64,000 bases of DNA from Clostridiales bacterium UBA7285. GTDB taxonomy: Bacteria; Bacillota; Clostridia; Peptostreptococcales; Anaerovoracaceae. Shown piece by piece: positions 34,503 through 42,288 of the stretch. A program made the translations under genes and the position numbers. Location of the stretch: NCBI GenBank assembly GCA_002472145.1, contig DKRJ01000008.1, forward strand, positions 31,932 to 95,931. Reading direction: 5' to 3'. Position 1 is the first letter of the stretch, and every line of letters begins with the position of its first letter. Under the pieces are notes generated by a model. It saw nothing but the letters and a program-made list of their open reading frames with translations. It ran no database searches and was not told the origin of the DNA.

Positions 34503-36364
34503 CATCTTACGCGAAGACAGAAACGTTAAAGCCAGACAAAGCCGGCAGGACACAGAACACCGATACGGACGAGGCGCGCGAGGAATTTCCTACACGCGCC
34601 TCTATGCTTTTATATTTTTTGAAGGGCAGCAAGCGCTACTTTGCTCTGGCGATAGCGTTTTCATTGCTCACGTCTCTTTTTGATCTCATAAACCCGAAGA
34701 TCGTCGGGAGGGCGATCGATGTCTTAAGCGATGCTCTCGGCACCGAAGCGGTCGACTTTTCCATCGTCAAGGAAGAAGTCGCCAGGTACGCCGTCCTGGT
34801 CATAGGGATCGCGCTGTGCGGGGCTTTGTTCAGATATTTCTTCAAGCTCACGAATTCCATCGGCGCGGAGCACCTCGTCGAGCGGATAAGGAACACGCTC
34901 TTCAGTCACATCCAGAAACTGAAATACTCATGGTACACGGAAAACCCGACAGGCGACATCATCCAGCGGTGCACGTCGGACGTGGAGACCGTCAAAAACT
35001 TCCTTTCGGAACAGCTAACCAGCGTGTTCAGGATAACCCTGATGATAATCATCGCGCTGTATTTCATGTTCTCGATGGACGTCAGGCTGGCAGCCGCGGC
35101 CGCCGTATATATCCCTGTGATAATTATCTACTCGGTGCTCTTCCATAACAAGATCGGCACCACGTTCCTGCGCGCCGACGAGGAGGAGGGAGTGCTCTCC
35201 ACGATAGCCCAGGAAAACCTGACCGGAGTCAGGGTGGTCAGGGCGTTCGGGCGCGAACTCTTCGAACGCAGGCGCTTTGAGGAGCAGAACAAAAAATACA
35301 CCGGCATCTGGGTGAGGCTAATGGTGCTCATCTCCGCTTTCTGGACGTTCGGAGACCTTTTCTCCGGGCTCCAGGTCCTGACAGTGCTGGCATACGGCGC
35401 CTGCCTGGCCGTGAAGGGCGAGATCTCGCCGGGCGAATACGTCGCCTTCATATCGTACAACTCCATGATCGGCTGGCCTATCAGGATGCTCGGACGCGTC
35501 ATCTCGGAAATGTCGAAAACGGGCGTGTCTATCGACAGGATCAGGTACATCATGAATTCCCCGGAGGAACGCGATCTGCCGGGAGCGTCCGAACCGCCGA
35601 TGGACCGCGACGTCAGATTCGATCACGTCTCGTTCAGATACGCCCCGGGATCACCGGAAGTCATCCACGACGTCTCGTTCACAGTAAAAGCCGGCACCAC
35701 GCTGGGAATACTCGGAGGAACGGGCTCCGGCAAATCCACGCTGATGTATCTGCTCACACGCCTCTACGATCTGGAGCCGGGCTGCGGAAGCATAACCATA
35801 GGCGGGGTCGACATCAAAAACATCAAGGGCGAATGGCTCCGCTCCAACATAGACTTCGTGCTTCAGGAGCCTTATCTTTTCTCGCGCTCGATATCAGACA
35901 ACATCAGCATAGCGCGCGAAGACGCGACGGAGGATGAGATCGAAAGGGCAGCCGGGATCGCAAGCCTTTCCGGCACGATCGAGAAACTCGGCGAAGGATA
36001 CGACACCATGATCGGAGAGCGCGGAGTAACTCTTTCCGGAGGCCAGAAGCAGAGGACCGCGATCGCACAGGCCGTGATCAGGCGCGCGCCGATAATGGTC
36101 TTTGACGATTCGCTTTCCGCCGTGGACACCGAGACGGACGCGAAGATCAGACGTGCGCTGAAAGACGAACTGGGCGATTCTACGGTCATCATGATCTCGC
36201 ACAGGATAACGACTTTGATGCACTCAGACCGCATACTCGTACTAGATCACGGCAGAGTCGCGGAGACTGGAACTCACGAGGAACTGATCGCACGCGGCGG
36301 GATATACAGCAGGATATGTGAGATACAGGCCGCCGGGATAGAGAAAGGAGGGCAGCAGAAATGA
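34499..36364 (+). CDS. Heterodimeric ABC exporter subunit A (degenerate catalytic site)
   Basis: This is a 621-residue half-transporter: six membrane helices then an ATPase. Walker A is 'GGTGSGKST', the C-loop is a canonical LSGGQ, but Walker B is 'MVFDDSLSAVD', where the catalytic glutamate is replaced by aspartate. This is the classic pattern of the non-catalytic-site subunit in heterodimeric exporters (BmrC/D, TM287/288 types). It partners with the next gene. The ATG overlaps the arcC stop, so five genes from carA onward are chained. Substrate unknown; exporters of this type move drugs, lipids or peptides. Confidence 0.92.
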   Translation: MTSYAKTETLKPDKAGRTQNTDTDEAREEFPTRASMLLYFLKGSKRYFALAIAFSLLTSLFDLINPKIVGRAIDVLSDALGTEAVDFSIVKEEVARYAVLVIGIALCGALFRYFFKLTNSIGAEHLVERIRNTLFSHIQKLKYSWYTENPTGDIIQRCTSDVETVKNFLSEQLTSVFRITLMIIIALYFMFSMDVRLAAAAAVYIPVIIIYSVLFHNKIGTTFLRADEEEGVLSTIAQENLTGVRVVRAFGRELFERRRFEEQNKKYTGIWVRLMVLISAFWTFGDLFSGLQVLTVLAYGACLAVKGEISPGEYVAFISYNSMIGWPIRMLGRVISEMSKTGVSIDRIRYIMNSPEERDLPGASEPPMDRDVRFDHVSFRYAPGSPEVIHDVSFTVKAGTTLGILGGTGSGKSTLMYLLTRLYDLEPGCGSITIGGVDIKNIKGEWLRSNIDFVLQEPYLFSRSISDNISIAREDATEDEIERAAGIASLSGTIEKLGEGYDTMIGERGVTLSGGQKQRTAIAQAVIRRAPIMVFDDSLSAVDTETDAKIRRALKDELGDSTVIMISHRITTLMHSDRILVLDHGRVAETGTHEELIARGGIYSRICEIQAAGIEKGGQQK

Positions 36365-38268
36365 CTGACACTGACAGCGTCATGAACAAAAAGAGCCGCT
36401 CTTCAAAAAGCCGCTTCCCCAAAGGCCGCTCTTCAAACGGCCGTTCTTCAAAAGGCCGCCCTTCGGCCGTGAAAAAGAACCCTGGCCTTTTCGGCCTGAA
36501 GGACATACTTCCTTTCGCCAGAGTATACCGCAAAGAGATAATCGTGATGGTCGTCTTCGGCCTGCTGTCGAGCGTCTGCGACACAGTACACCCGCTGTTC
36601 AACAGATACGCTCTGGACACGTTCGTCGGAGAGGGGACTCTCGCGACGATCAAAGCGTTCATCTGGATATACATCGGCGTGCTCATGTTTCAGGTCGTTA
36701 CGAATCTGATCTCGATGTTCCTGGTCGGAAAGGTCGAACTGTACGTGGGGCGGGACCTTAAGAACGCGTGCTTCGCGCATCTTCAGGAAGTCGGATTTTC
36801 ATACTTCAACACGCACAACGTAGGATATATCCACGCGCGCATTATGAGCGACACGGACCGTATCGCGTCGATAATATCGTGGCGCTTGATGGACATGGTA
36901 TGGAACGTCTCATACATACTTTTTGACTTTATCGTCATGATGCGGATCAACGCCTCTCTGGGCCTGATACTGCTGGCACTGATACCGCCCGCCGCCGTGC
37001 TGATAGTCTTCTTCGAGAGAAAGCTGCTCAGGGCCAACCGCCGAGTGCGAGAGATGAACTCCAGGATCTCCGGAGATTTCAACGAAGGCATAACGGGAGC
37101 AAAATCGATCCGCGCGATGGTCGTGCACGACAGGATACAACGCGATTTCCAGAAAGATACCCGGAAGATGCGCGGACTCGCTGTGAGGTCGACGCACTAT
37201 TCTGCTTTGTTCTCGGCGACCGTGACGCTGATGTCGTCTGTCGCGCTGGCGGTAGTCCTCTGGCGCGGAGGCGATCTGACCGCGGATCGTATCATGCGCA
37301 TAGGATCGCTTTCCGTTTTCATGTCGTACGCTCTGAACATGGTCGATCCGATTCAGATCATCATCGAGGCCATCGCGTCGCTCGTCGACGTGCAGGTAAA
37401 TATCGAGCGCTCGATGGAACTTCTGCACACGAAGCCTGATGTGGAGGATACGCCGGAGGTCATCGCGAAATACGGTGATTCGTTCGCTCCGAAGCGCGAG
37501 AACTGGGAACCGCTGTACGGAGACGTCGAATTCAGCGACGTATCGTTCACTTATCCGGACGGGACTGAGCCCGTGCTGGAACATTTCAATCTGAAAGTCC
37601 CTAAGGGCACTAACGTGGCGATAGTCGGCGAGACAGGCGCCGGGAAATCGACGCTCGTCAATCTCGTCTGCAGGTTCTACGAACCGACGTCGGGACAGGT
37701 TTTGATCGATGGAAGAGACGTACGCGAGCGGTCACAGCTATGGCTGCACAGCAATATCGGCTATGTGCTGCAGACTCCGCATCTCTTCTCCGGGACGGTG
37801 CGCGAGAACCTCCGCTACGGCAAACCGGACGCCACTGATGAGGAGATAATGAGAGCGCTTAAACTCGTGTCGGCTGCCGACGTCGTAGAGAGGATGGATA
37901 AAGGCTTAGACAGCGAGGTAGGAGAGGGCGGAGACCTTCTTTCGACGGGGGAGAAGCAGCTCCTCAGTTTCGCAAGGGCCATAATAGCCGATCCCGCGAT
38001 ACTGGTACTCGATGAGGCTACGTCTTCGATAGACACGGTGACGGAGAAAAAGATACAAAACGCTATCAATGTGCTGATAAGCGGACGCACGTCGTTCATA
38101 ATCGCTCACAGGCTCTCCACGATAACCGGAGCGGACGAGATACTGACCGTTTCCGACGGGAAGATCGTAGAGTCGGGCACTCACGAGGAACTGATGAAGA
38201 AGCGCGGATATTATTACAGGCTTTACACGCGGCAGTTCGAGGACGACGCTACCCGCAGCGCGCTTTAG
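36361..38268 (+). CDS. Heterodimeric ABC exporter subunit B (catalytic site)
   Basis: This is a 635-residue half-transporter with six helices and an ATPase. Walker A is 'GETGAGKST' and Walker B 'LVLDEATSSIDT' keeps the catalytic glutamate, while the C-loop is changed to LSTGEKQ. This is complementary to subunit A, which keeps LSGGQ but lacks the glutamate. The N terminus is a basic five-residue repeat (SSKGR, SSNGR) encoded by 15-base tandem repeats, probably cytoplasmic. It overlaps subunit A by four bases (ATGA). It is the last gene of the carA-led operon. Confidence 0.92.
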   Translation: MTDTDSVMNKKSRSSKSRFPKGRSSNGRSSKGRPSAVKKNPGLFGLKDILPFARVYRKEIIVMVVFGLLSSVCDTVHPLFNRYALDTFVGEGTLATIKAFIWIYIGVLMFQVVTNLISMFLVGKVELYVGRDLKNACFAHLQEVGFSYFNTHNVGYIHARIMSDTDRIASIISWRLMDMVWNVSYILFDFIVMMRINASLGLILLALIPPAAVLIVFFERKLLRANRRVREMNSRISGDFNEGITGAKSIRAMVVHDRIQRDFQKDTRKMRGLAVRSTHYSALFSATVTLMSSVALAVVLWRGGDLTADRIMRIGSLSVFMSYALNMVDPIQIIIEAIASLVDVQVNIERSMELLHTKPDVEDTPEVIAKYGDSFAPKRENWEPLYGDVEFSDVSFTYPDGTEPVLEHFNLKVPKGTNVAIVGETGAGKSTLVNLVCRFYEPTSGQVLIDGRDVRERSQLWLHSNIGYVLQTPHLFSGTVRENLRYGKPDATDEEIMRALKLVSAADVVERMDKGLDSEVGEGGDLLSTGEKQLLSFARAIIADPAILVLDEATSSIDTVTEKKIQNAINVLISGRTSFIIAHRLSTITGADEILTVSDGKIVESGTHEELMKKRGYYYRLYTRQFEDDATRSAL

Positions 38269-38295
38269 AGGGGTGCGTCAGAGTACGGATGAGTT

Positions 38296-38353
38296 TCTCA
38301 CCGGGGCAGGCGGATCGCCAGCCTTTTCACCGGAGCAGACGGATCGTCAGCCT
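38296..38353. repeat. 29-bp tandem repeat, two copies
   Basis: Two copies of a unit containing CACCGG.GCAG.CGGATCG.CAGCC follow each other. The second covers the 3' end of the convergent LysR gene. It resembles the situation after asd, where a tandem repeat also overlaps a convergent gene end. Confidence 0.7.
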
Positions 38354-39222
38354 GCAGGGCTCCCGCTGCTTATATAATCGAGCATTTTACGCGCGTAGCC
38401 CGGTATGGCGCAGCTGCTGTCATAAATAATGCAAAGATCGCTTTTCCACGGCTTTCCTTCGATCCTCGAGACGTTCAGGCCGTGGAATTTTATGTTCCGC
38501 GACGAGAGAGGAACGAGAGCTACTCCCGCGCCGAGCAGCGCGTAGTATATCGAGGTGCGCATATCATCGTTGATGCAGATGAAATGAGGGGAAAGAAGAT
38601 TATCTTCGAATGTATCGCGTATTATTTTCTCCCAGCGTCTGTAGATTATCAGCGGCTTTTTCGAGAGATCCTCAAGTGAGATCGTGCCGTTTTTAACGGG
38701 CAGGAATTTTTCGGTCCCGACAGCCGCAATGCTGCCTCTGGAGAGAAGTATCTGTTTGAATTTGCATTCGGGGAACGGAGTCCTGACTATGGCGAAATGT
38801 ATCATTTGGTTCCTGAGAGCTTCGATTGTGTCATAGGTGTTCCCTTCACGTATGTCGACGGTAAGTTCGGGATTTTCGTTCAAGTACTCGAAGATCCTGC
38901 TTGAGATGCGCGTATCGACTGATGATGAAATCATTCCGATCCGGATGATATTCTGGAATTTTTTCCCCGCAGCTGCGACTTCCTCCTCGGTGACCTGCGC
39001 CATGTTAAGAAGAAGTTTAGCTCGTTTATAGAGCATTTTGCCTGTTTCCGTAGGTTCGATGCGCTCGCGGGTGCGCTCGAAAAGAACACAGCCGAGCTCC
39101 TTCTCGAGTTTGCTTATCTGCACCGAAAGCGGCGGCTGGGACATATAAAGTTTTTTTGCGGCAGCGGAAATAGTGCCTTCTTCCATGACAGTAACAAAAT
39201 ATTTCATCTGTCTGAGTTCCAT
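38347..39222 (-). CDS. LysR-family transcriptional regulator
   Basis: An N-terminal helix-turn-helix ('GTISAAAKKLYMSQPPLSVQISKLEKELG', residues 16-44) and a C-terminal effector domain. The protein is about 291 residues from the preferred start MELRQMKYFV, which has GGAG ten bases upstream; the frame is open seven codons further up. It is transcribed divergently from the chromate transporter pair across a 170-base AT-rich gap, a typical arrangement for a LysR activator of the divergent genes. The effector is unknown. Confidence 0.88.
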   Translation of the reverse strand: MELRQMKYFVTVMEEGTISAAAKKLYMSQPPLSVQISKLEKELGCVLFERTRERIEPTETGKMLYKRAKLLLNMAQVTEEEVAAAGKKFQNIIRIGMISSSVDTRISSRIFEYLNENPELTVDIREGNTYDTIEALRNQMIHFAIVRTPFPECKFKQILLSRGSIAAVGTEKFLPVKNGTISLEDLSKKPLIIYRRWEKIIRDTFEDNLLSPHFICINDDMRTSIYYALLGAGVALVPLSSRNIKFHGLNVSRIEGKPWKSDLCIIYDSSCAIPGYARKMLDYISSGSPAG

Positions 39223-39276
39223 GCTCTGGCGCTCCTTCCTCATCCTGGGGTATCTATACGAATACTGTTTGGATTT

Positions 39277-39329
39277 TATATAGATATAATATTTTACATA
39301 TAGATATCCTATATTATATACTTATATCT
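39277..39329. promoter_or_regulatory. AT-rich divergent control region with repeated AGATAT motif
   Basis: AGATAT occurs at 39282 and again at 39302, 20 bases apart (two helical turns), and a reverse ATATCT follows at 39324. TATAAT at 39285 could be a -10 box. These are candidate LysR sites between the regulator and the chromate transporter genes. Confidence 0.4.
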
Positions 39330-39395
39330 GTTAAGAGGAAATTATATTCTAAGGGTAGATTTTCGTCGTTTGCGAAATGAAACAGGAAGTGGAAA

Positions 39396-39977
39396 ATGCC
39401 TGAACTTCTTCAGATCTTTATCACCTCGGTGAAGGTCGGTGCGCTGACTTTCGGAGGCGGTTACGCGATGCTCCCGATACTGGAGCGCGAAGTCGTAGAG
39501 AACAGAAAATGGAACACGGAAGAGGAGATACTCGATTTTTACGCGCTTTCACAGTGTCTGCCGGGAATACTGATGGTGAATACCATGGCCTTTGTCGGAG
39601 AAAAAAGGCGCGGCAGAACAGGCGCAGTCGTGAGCGCGATAGGAGCGGCGTTTCCTTCGTTTGTAATTATTTCCGTCATTGCGGCCCTGCTTACCGCTTT
39701 TGCAGACTATCCTGCGGTGCAGCACGCTTTCGCTGGAATAAGGGTCTGCGTCTGCGTCCTCATATTCAACTCCATACTTAAACTCTGGAAAAGTTCCGTG
39801 ATAGACAAATGGTGTCTGCTGATATTCGCCGCCGTTACCGCGGCGTCACTCTTTACCGACCTGAGTCCGATCCTGTTCGTAGTCATCGCCGCAGCGGTCG
39901 GTATACTGCTTACTGTGACAGGAGCTCATTCCGAGCCGGCAGGGACTGAAGGCGGACCAGAGGGGGCATCGAAATGA
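39396..39977 (+). CDS. Chromate transporter, N-terminal-type subunit
   Basis: This is a 193-residue membrane protein with about five or six helices, starting 'FITSVKVGALTFGGGYAMLPILEREVVE', the CHR-domain motif. It is half the size of classical ChrA and pairs with the next gene to make the two-subunit type. Family members are anion exchangers that export chromate or sulfate-like anions. It overlaps the partner by four bases. The ATG is preceded by AGGAAG. A C-terminal Gly/Glu-rich tail follows the last helix. Confidence 0.9.
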   Translation: MPELLQIFITSVKVGALTFGGGYAMLPILEREVVENRKWNTEEEILDFYALSQCLPGILMVNTMAFVGEKRRGRTGAVVSAIGAAFPSFVIISVIAALLTAFADYPAVQHAFAGIRVCVCVLIFNSILKLWKSSVIDKWCLLIFAAVTAASLFTDLSPILFVVIAAAVGILLTVTGAHSEPAGTEGGPEGASK

Positions 39978-40546
39978 TCTATCTGAGGCTGTTTTTCGAA
40001 TTTCTAAAGATAGGCCTCTTCGCAGTCGGCGGTGGGATGGCTACTCTGCCGTTCCTGTACGATCTGGCGGACAGGACGGGGTGGTTCACCGCTTCCCAGA
40101 TCGCCGACATGCTTGCGGTTTCCGAATCGACTCCGGGCCCGATAGGCATCAATATGGCGACATACGTAGGCTACATAGTTGGAGGTCACTTAGGATCCGC
40201 TGTCGCCACGATAGGAGTTATTATTCCGGGAACCGTTCTCGTGATCATCGTCTGTAAGGTGCTGGATAAATTTCGCGGCAATAAACTCGTAACGGGAGCG
40301 TTCTACGGAATAAGGCCTTCCTCCACCGCTCTTATTACAGCAGCGGGGCTGATGGTAGCAAAGATCACTTTCCTCGACGTCGACGCTTATAAAGCTTCCG
40401 GAGCCGTGTCGTCGCTGTTCGACTGGAGAACTCTGCTGTTTGCCGCGATCCTTCTAGTATTGACGAGGATCAGGCCTACGAAGAAACTTCATCCCGTCGT
40501 TTTCATCGCCATTTCGGCGTTGGTGGGGATAGCGTTCAAATTCTAA
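39974..40546 (+). CDS. Chromate transporter, second subunit
   Basis: This is a 190-residue membrane protein with the same CHR fold ('FLKIGLFAVGGGMATLPFLYDLADRTGW', 'LAVSESTPGPIGINMATYVGY'). It starts in the end of the previous gene (ATGA) and ends the operon. Together the two make one transporter. The divergent LysR gene probably controls them. Confidence 0.9.
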   Translation: MIYLRLFFEFLKIGLFAVGGGMATLPFLYDLADRTGWFTASQIADMLAVSESTPGPIGINMATYVGYIVGGHLGSAVATIGVIIPGTVLVIIVCKVLDKFRGNKLVTGAFYGIRPSSTALITAAGLMVAKITFLDVDAYKASGAVSSLFDWRTLLFAAILLVLTRIRPTKKLHPVVFIAISALVGIAFKF

Positions 40547-40679
40547 AGTCTTTTCCATATCAAATAATCTTTTCCATAAATGATCCTCCGGGAAAGCGTA
40601 CCGAAAGGGTATGTCCCGGAGGATCTGGTTTAAGATTAAGGCTGTTTACGGAAACGTTTGAGGCGGACGCCGGGTTAGC

Positions 40680-40696
40680 GGACAAAAAGTGTTGGT
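40680..40696 (+). repeat. Left 17-bp inverted terminal repeat
   Basis: GGACAAAAAGTGTTGGT; perfect inverse of the right repeat. Confidence 0.85.
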
Positions 40697-40739
40697 CGAC
40701 TAATCCCAAAAGACATGAAAATCCGATGACCTATGCAGT

Positions 40740-40934
40740 TCACTCCAGACGACGGCATCGCCCCAAGCAGGTATCGAATCGCTGATCTTTTGTTGGGTGG
40801 TCATTCGCGAATAACCCTCTTTTCACAGCATAAACCAAAGAATAATTGCTGCAGCGCCATCTCTGAGATCTCGATCTTGACTTTCCGTATTTAGAGCAAG
40901 GGTTTCCGCAAATAGGGCAAATCGCATACCTCAT
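40740..40934 (-). pseudogene. Transposase N-terminal zinc-ribbon fragment
   Basis: A 64-residue frame begins MRYAICPICGNPCSKYGKSR and continues SQRWRCSNYSLVYAVKR, the N-terminal zinc ribbon seen in several transposase families (IS1249-like by impression). The fourth cysteine of the ribbon appears replaced by tyrosine (CSNY). No catalytic DDE/DEDD domain follows, so the gene is an incomplete remnant. Confidence 0.7.
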
Positions 40935-41015
40935 GATATTTTCCTCTGAAAATCACTTTCTAAGAAAGATATAGCATCAATATGCATTGAAAAATCAATG
41001 TGCTACGGACTTTTT

Positions 41016-41032
41016 ACCAACACTTTTTGTCC
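41016..41032 (-). repeat. Right 17-bp inverted terminal repeat
   Basis: ACCAACACTTTTTGTCC; perfect inverse of the left end. Confidence 0.85.
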
Positions 41033-41060
41033 GAGCTGTAAGTTGTTCATAAAAAGATTT

Positions 41061-41104
41061 AGCCGCTGTAATCGTTGAAATATCAATGATCACAGCGGCT
41101 TTTA
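41061..41104. terminator. Strong bidirectional hairpin terminator
   Basis: AGCCGCTGT and ACAGCGGCT enclose a second stem with a TTGA/TCAA base. It is followed by TTTT in the forward direction and, on the minus strand, by AAATCTTTTT, so it can end both the leftward M20/antiporter operon and rightward read-through from the insertion remnant. Confidence 0.7.
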
Positions 41105-41120
41105 CCGACACTTTTTGTCT
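41104..41120 (-). repeat. Second, imperfect copy of the right terminal repeat
   Basis: ACCGACACTTTTTGTCT matches the right repeat at 15 of 17 positions. Together with the TTGAAA/TATCAA hairpin before it, it duplicates the whole right end of the element. Confidence 0.75.
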
Positions 41121-41139
41121 GCTGACTCCGGACGCAGTA

Positions 41140-42288
41140 TCACTTCAGCAGTTCAGCAGCCGTCCTCTTATAGATTTCCGCACAGTTCTCGACCTGATAA
41201 GCGTATCCGTATTCGTTGGATGCGTGCATACCGCCTCCGGAAGGACCGAAGGTAACGACCGGGATGCCGAGTTCGACTGCGAGGATATTCGAGTCGCAGA
41301 CGGATGGGTCGTACTCGATCTTCAGTTCTTCGCCCGTGACTTCCTTGAATTTGTTCCTGAGTACGTTCACGATGTAATCGTCAGGCTTAAGAGAGAAAGA
41401 CTGCATGTAAGGAAGTTCGCGAGGTCTGAGAGCGATATCCACCTTATCTCCCAGGCCCAGCGATTCAGCGGCCCCCTGCATCTGTTTTATGCACGAATCA
41501 GCTGTCTCGCCCGGCACGAGGTATCTGTCCACGAAGATGTAGCACTTGTCCGGGACGACGAGGGTGTTTGTATTTCCGCCCTCGATATACCTTACGCACC
41601 ACGTTCCATGCTTAAGAGTAGGGTGAGTCGCAGTAGGGAGTTTCTCGATTGCTTCGGCGAGTTTACCCGCAGAGATCAGAGCGTTTTCTCCGACCTCCGG
41701 ATATTTGCTCGCGTGGGCCGCGACTCCGTGCACGGTTATGTCGAAACTGTAGCGCCCTCTGAATCCGATCGCGACATTATCGTAGCGGCACTCCGCCATT
41801 ATTGCGTAATCGGCTTTTATGACGCCCTCCTGCACGAGCGAATATGTACCTCTGGAGAGTATCTCTTCGTCGGAGACGAAGCATGCGAGAATCGATCCGC
41901 TGAACTCGTCCTTATGAGACGTGTAATACTCCAGTGTCTCTAGGATCACGGCCAGGCCGCCCTTCATGTCCATGGCTCCGCGTCCGTAGATTTTTCCTTT
42001 CTCTTGGGGATCCTCGACAGGGGTGAAAGGGTCTGTTTTCCAGCCATCGGAGATGGCGACAGTGTCGATGTGTCCTATAAGGAGGAGGCGCTTCCCCGGC
42101 CTGCCACTGTCTAGTTCAGTCCATACGGAAGGGCGCCGCTTTTCATCGTCTCCCTTAAAGAAGACCAGATGCGGCCCCAGACCCATTTTCTCCAGCTCGG
42201 CGGAGATATACTCCGCGGCGTTGATCTCATTGCCGTCGACGCTGTTTATGCGGATAAGGTCAAACCAACGATCGGTCACTCTGCTCAT
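41140..42288 (-). CDS. M20-family metallopeptidase / deacylase
   Basis: This is a 382-residue zinc hydrolase of the ArgE/DapE/ACY1 group. Metal-site motifs are 'LLLIGHIDTVAISDGW', 'IYGRGAMDMKGGLAV' and the catalytic pair 'SDEEILSRGTYS'; the dimer domain follows ('ITVHGVAAHASKYPEVGENAL'). It probably removes an acyl or peptide group from an amino acid or dipeptide in the cytosol. It overlaps the antiporter gene by four bases in the same operon, so it may act on a compound whose uptake is coupled to that transporter. Substrate is not evident. Confidence 0.88.
   Translation of the reverse strand: MSRVTDRWFDLIRINSVDGNEINAAEYISAELEKMGLGPHLVFFKGDDEKRRPSVWTELDSGRPGKRLLLIGHIDTVAISDGWKTDPFTPVEDPQEKGKIYGRGAMDMKGGLAVILETLEYYTSHKDEFSGSILACFVSDEEILSRGTYSLVQEGVIKADYAIMAECRYDNVAIGFRGRYSFDITVHGVAAHASKYPEVGENALISAGKLAEAIEKLPTATHPTLKHGTWCVRYIEGGNTNTLVVPDKCYIFVDRYLVPGETADSCIKQMQGAAESLGLGDKVDIALRPRELPYMQSFSLKPDDYIVNVLRNKFKEVTGEELKIEYDPSVCDSNILAVELGIPVVTFGPSGGGMHASNEYGYAYQVENCAEIYKRTAAELLK

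Larger units (their letters stand above)
40680..41032 (-). mobile_element. Decayed insertion-sequence or MITE remnant with perfect 17-bp inverted ends
   Basis: GGACAAAAAGTGTTGGT at the left and its exact inverse at the right bound 353 bases. Inside is a short minus-strand frame coding only the zinc-ribbon N terminus of a transposase. No direct target duplication was recognised. Before the right end, TAGCA...CATTGA and TCAATG...TGCTA form a hairpin. A second, degenerate copy of this right end lies 88 bases further on. Confidence 0.75.
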
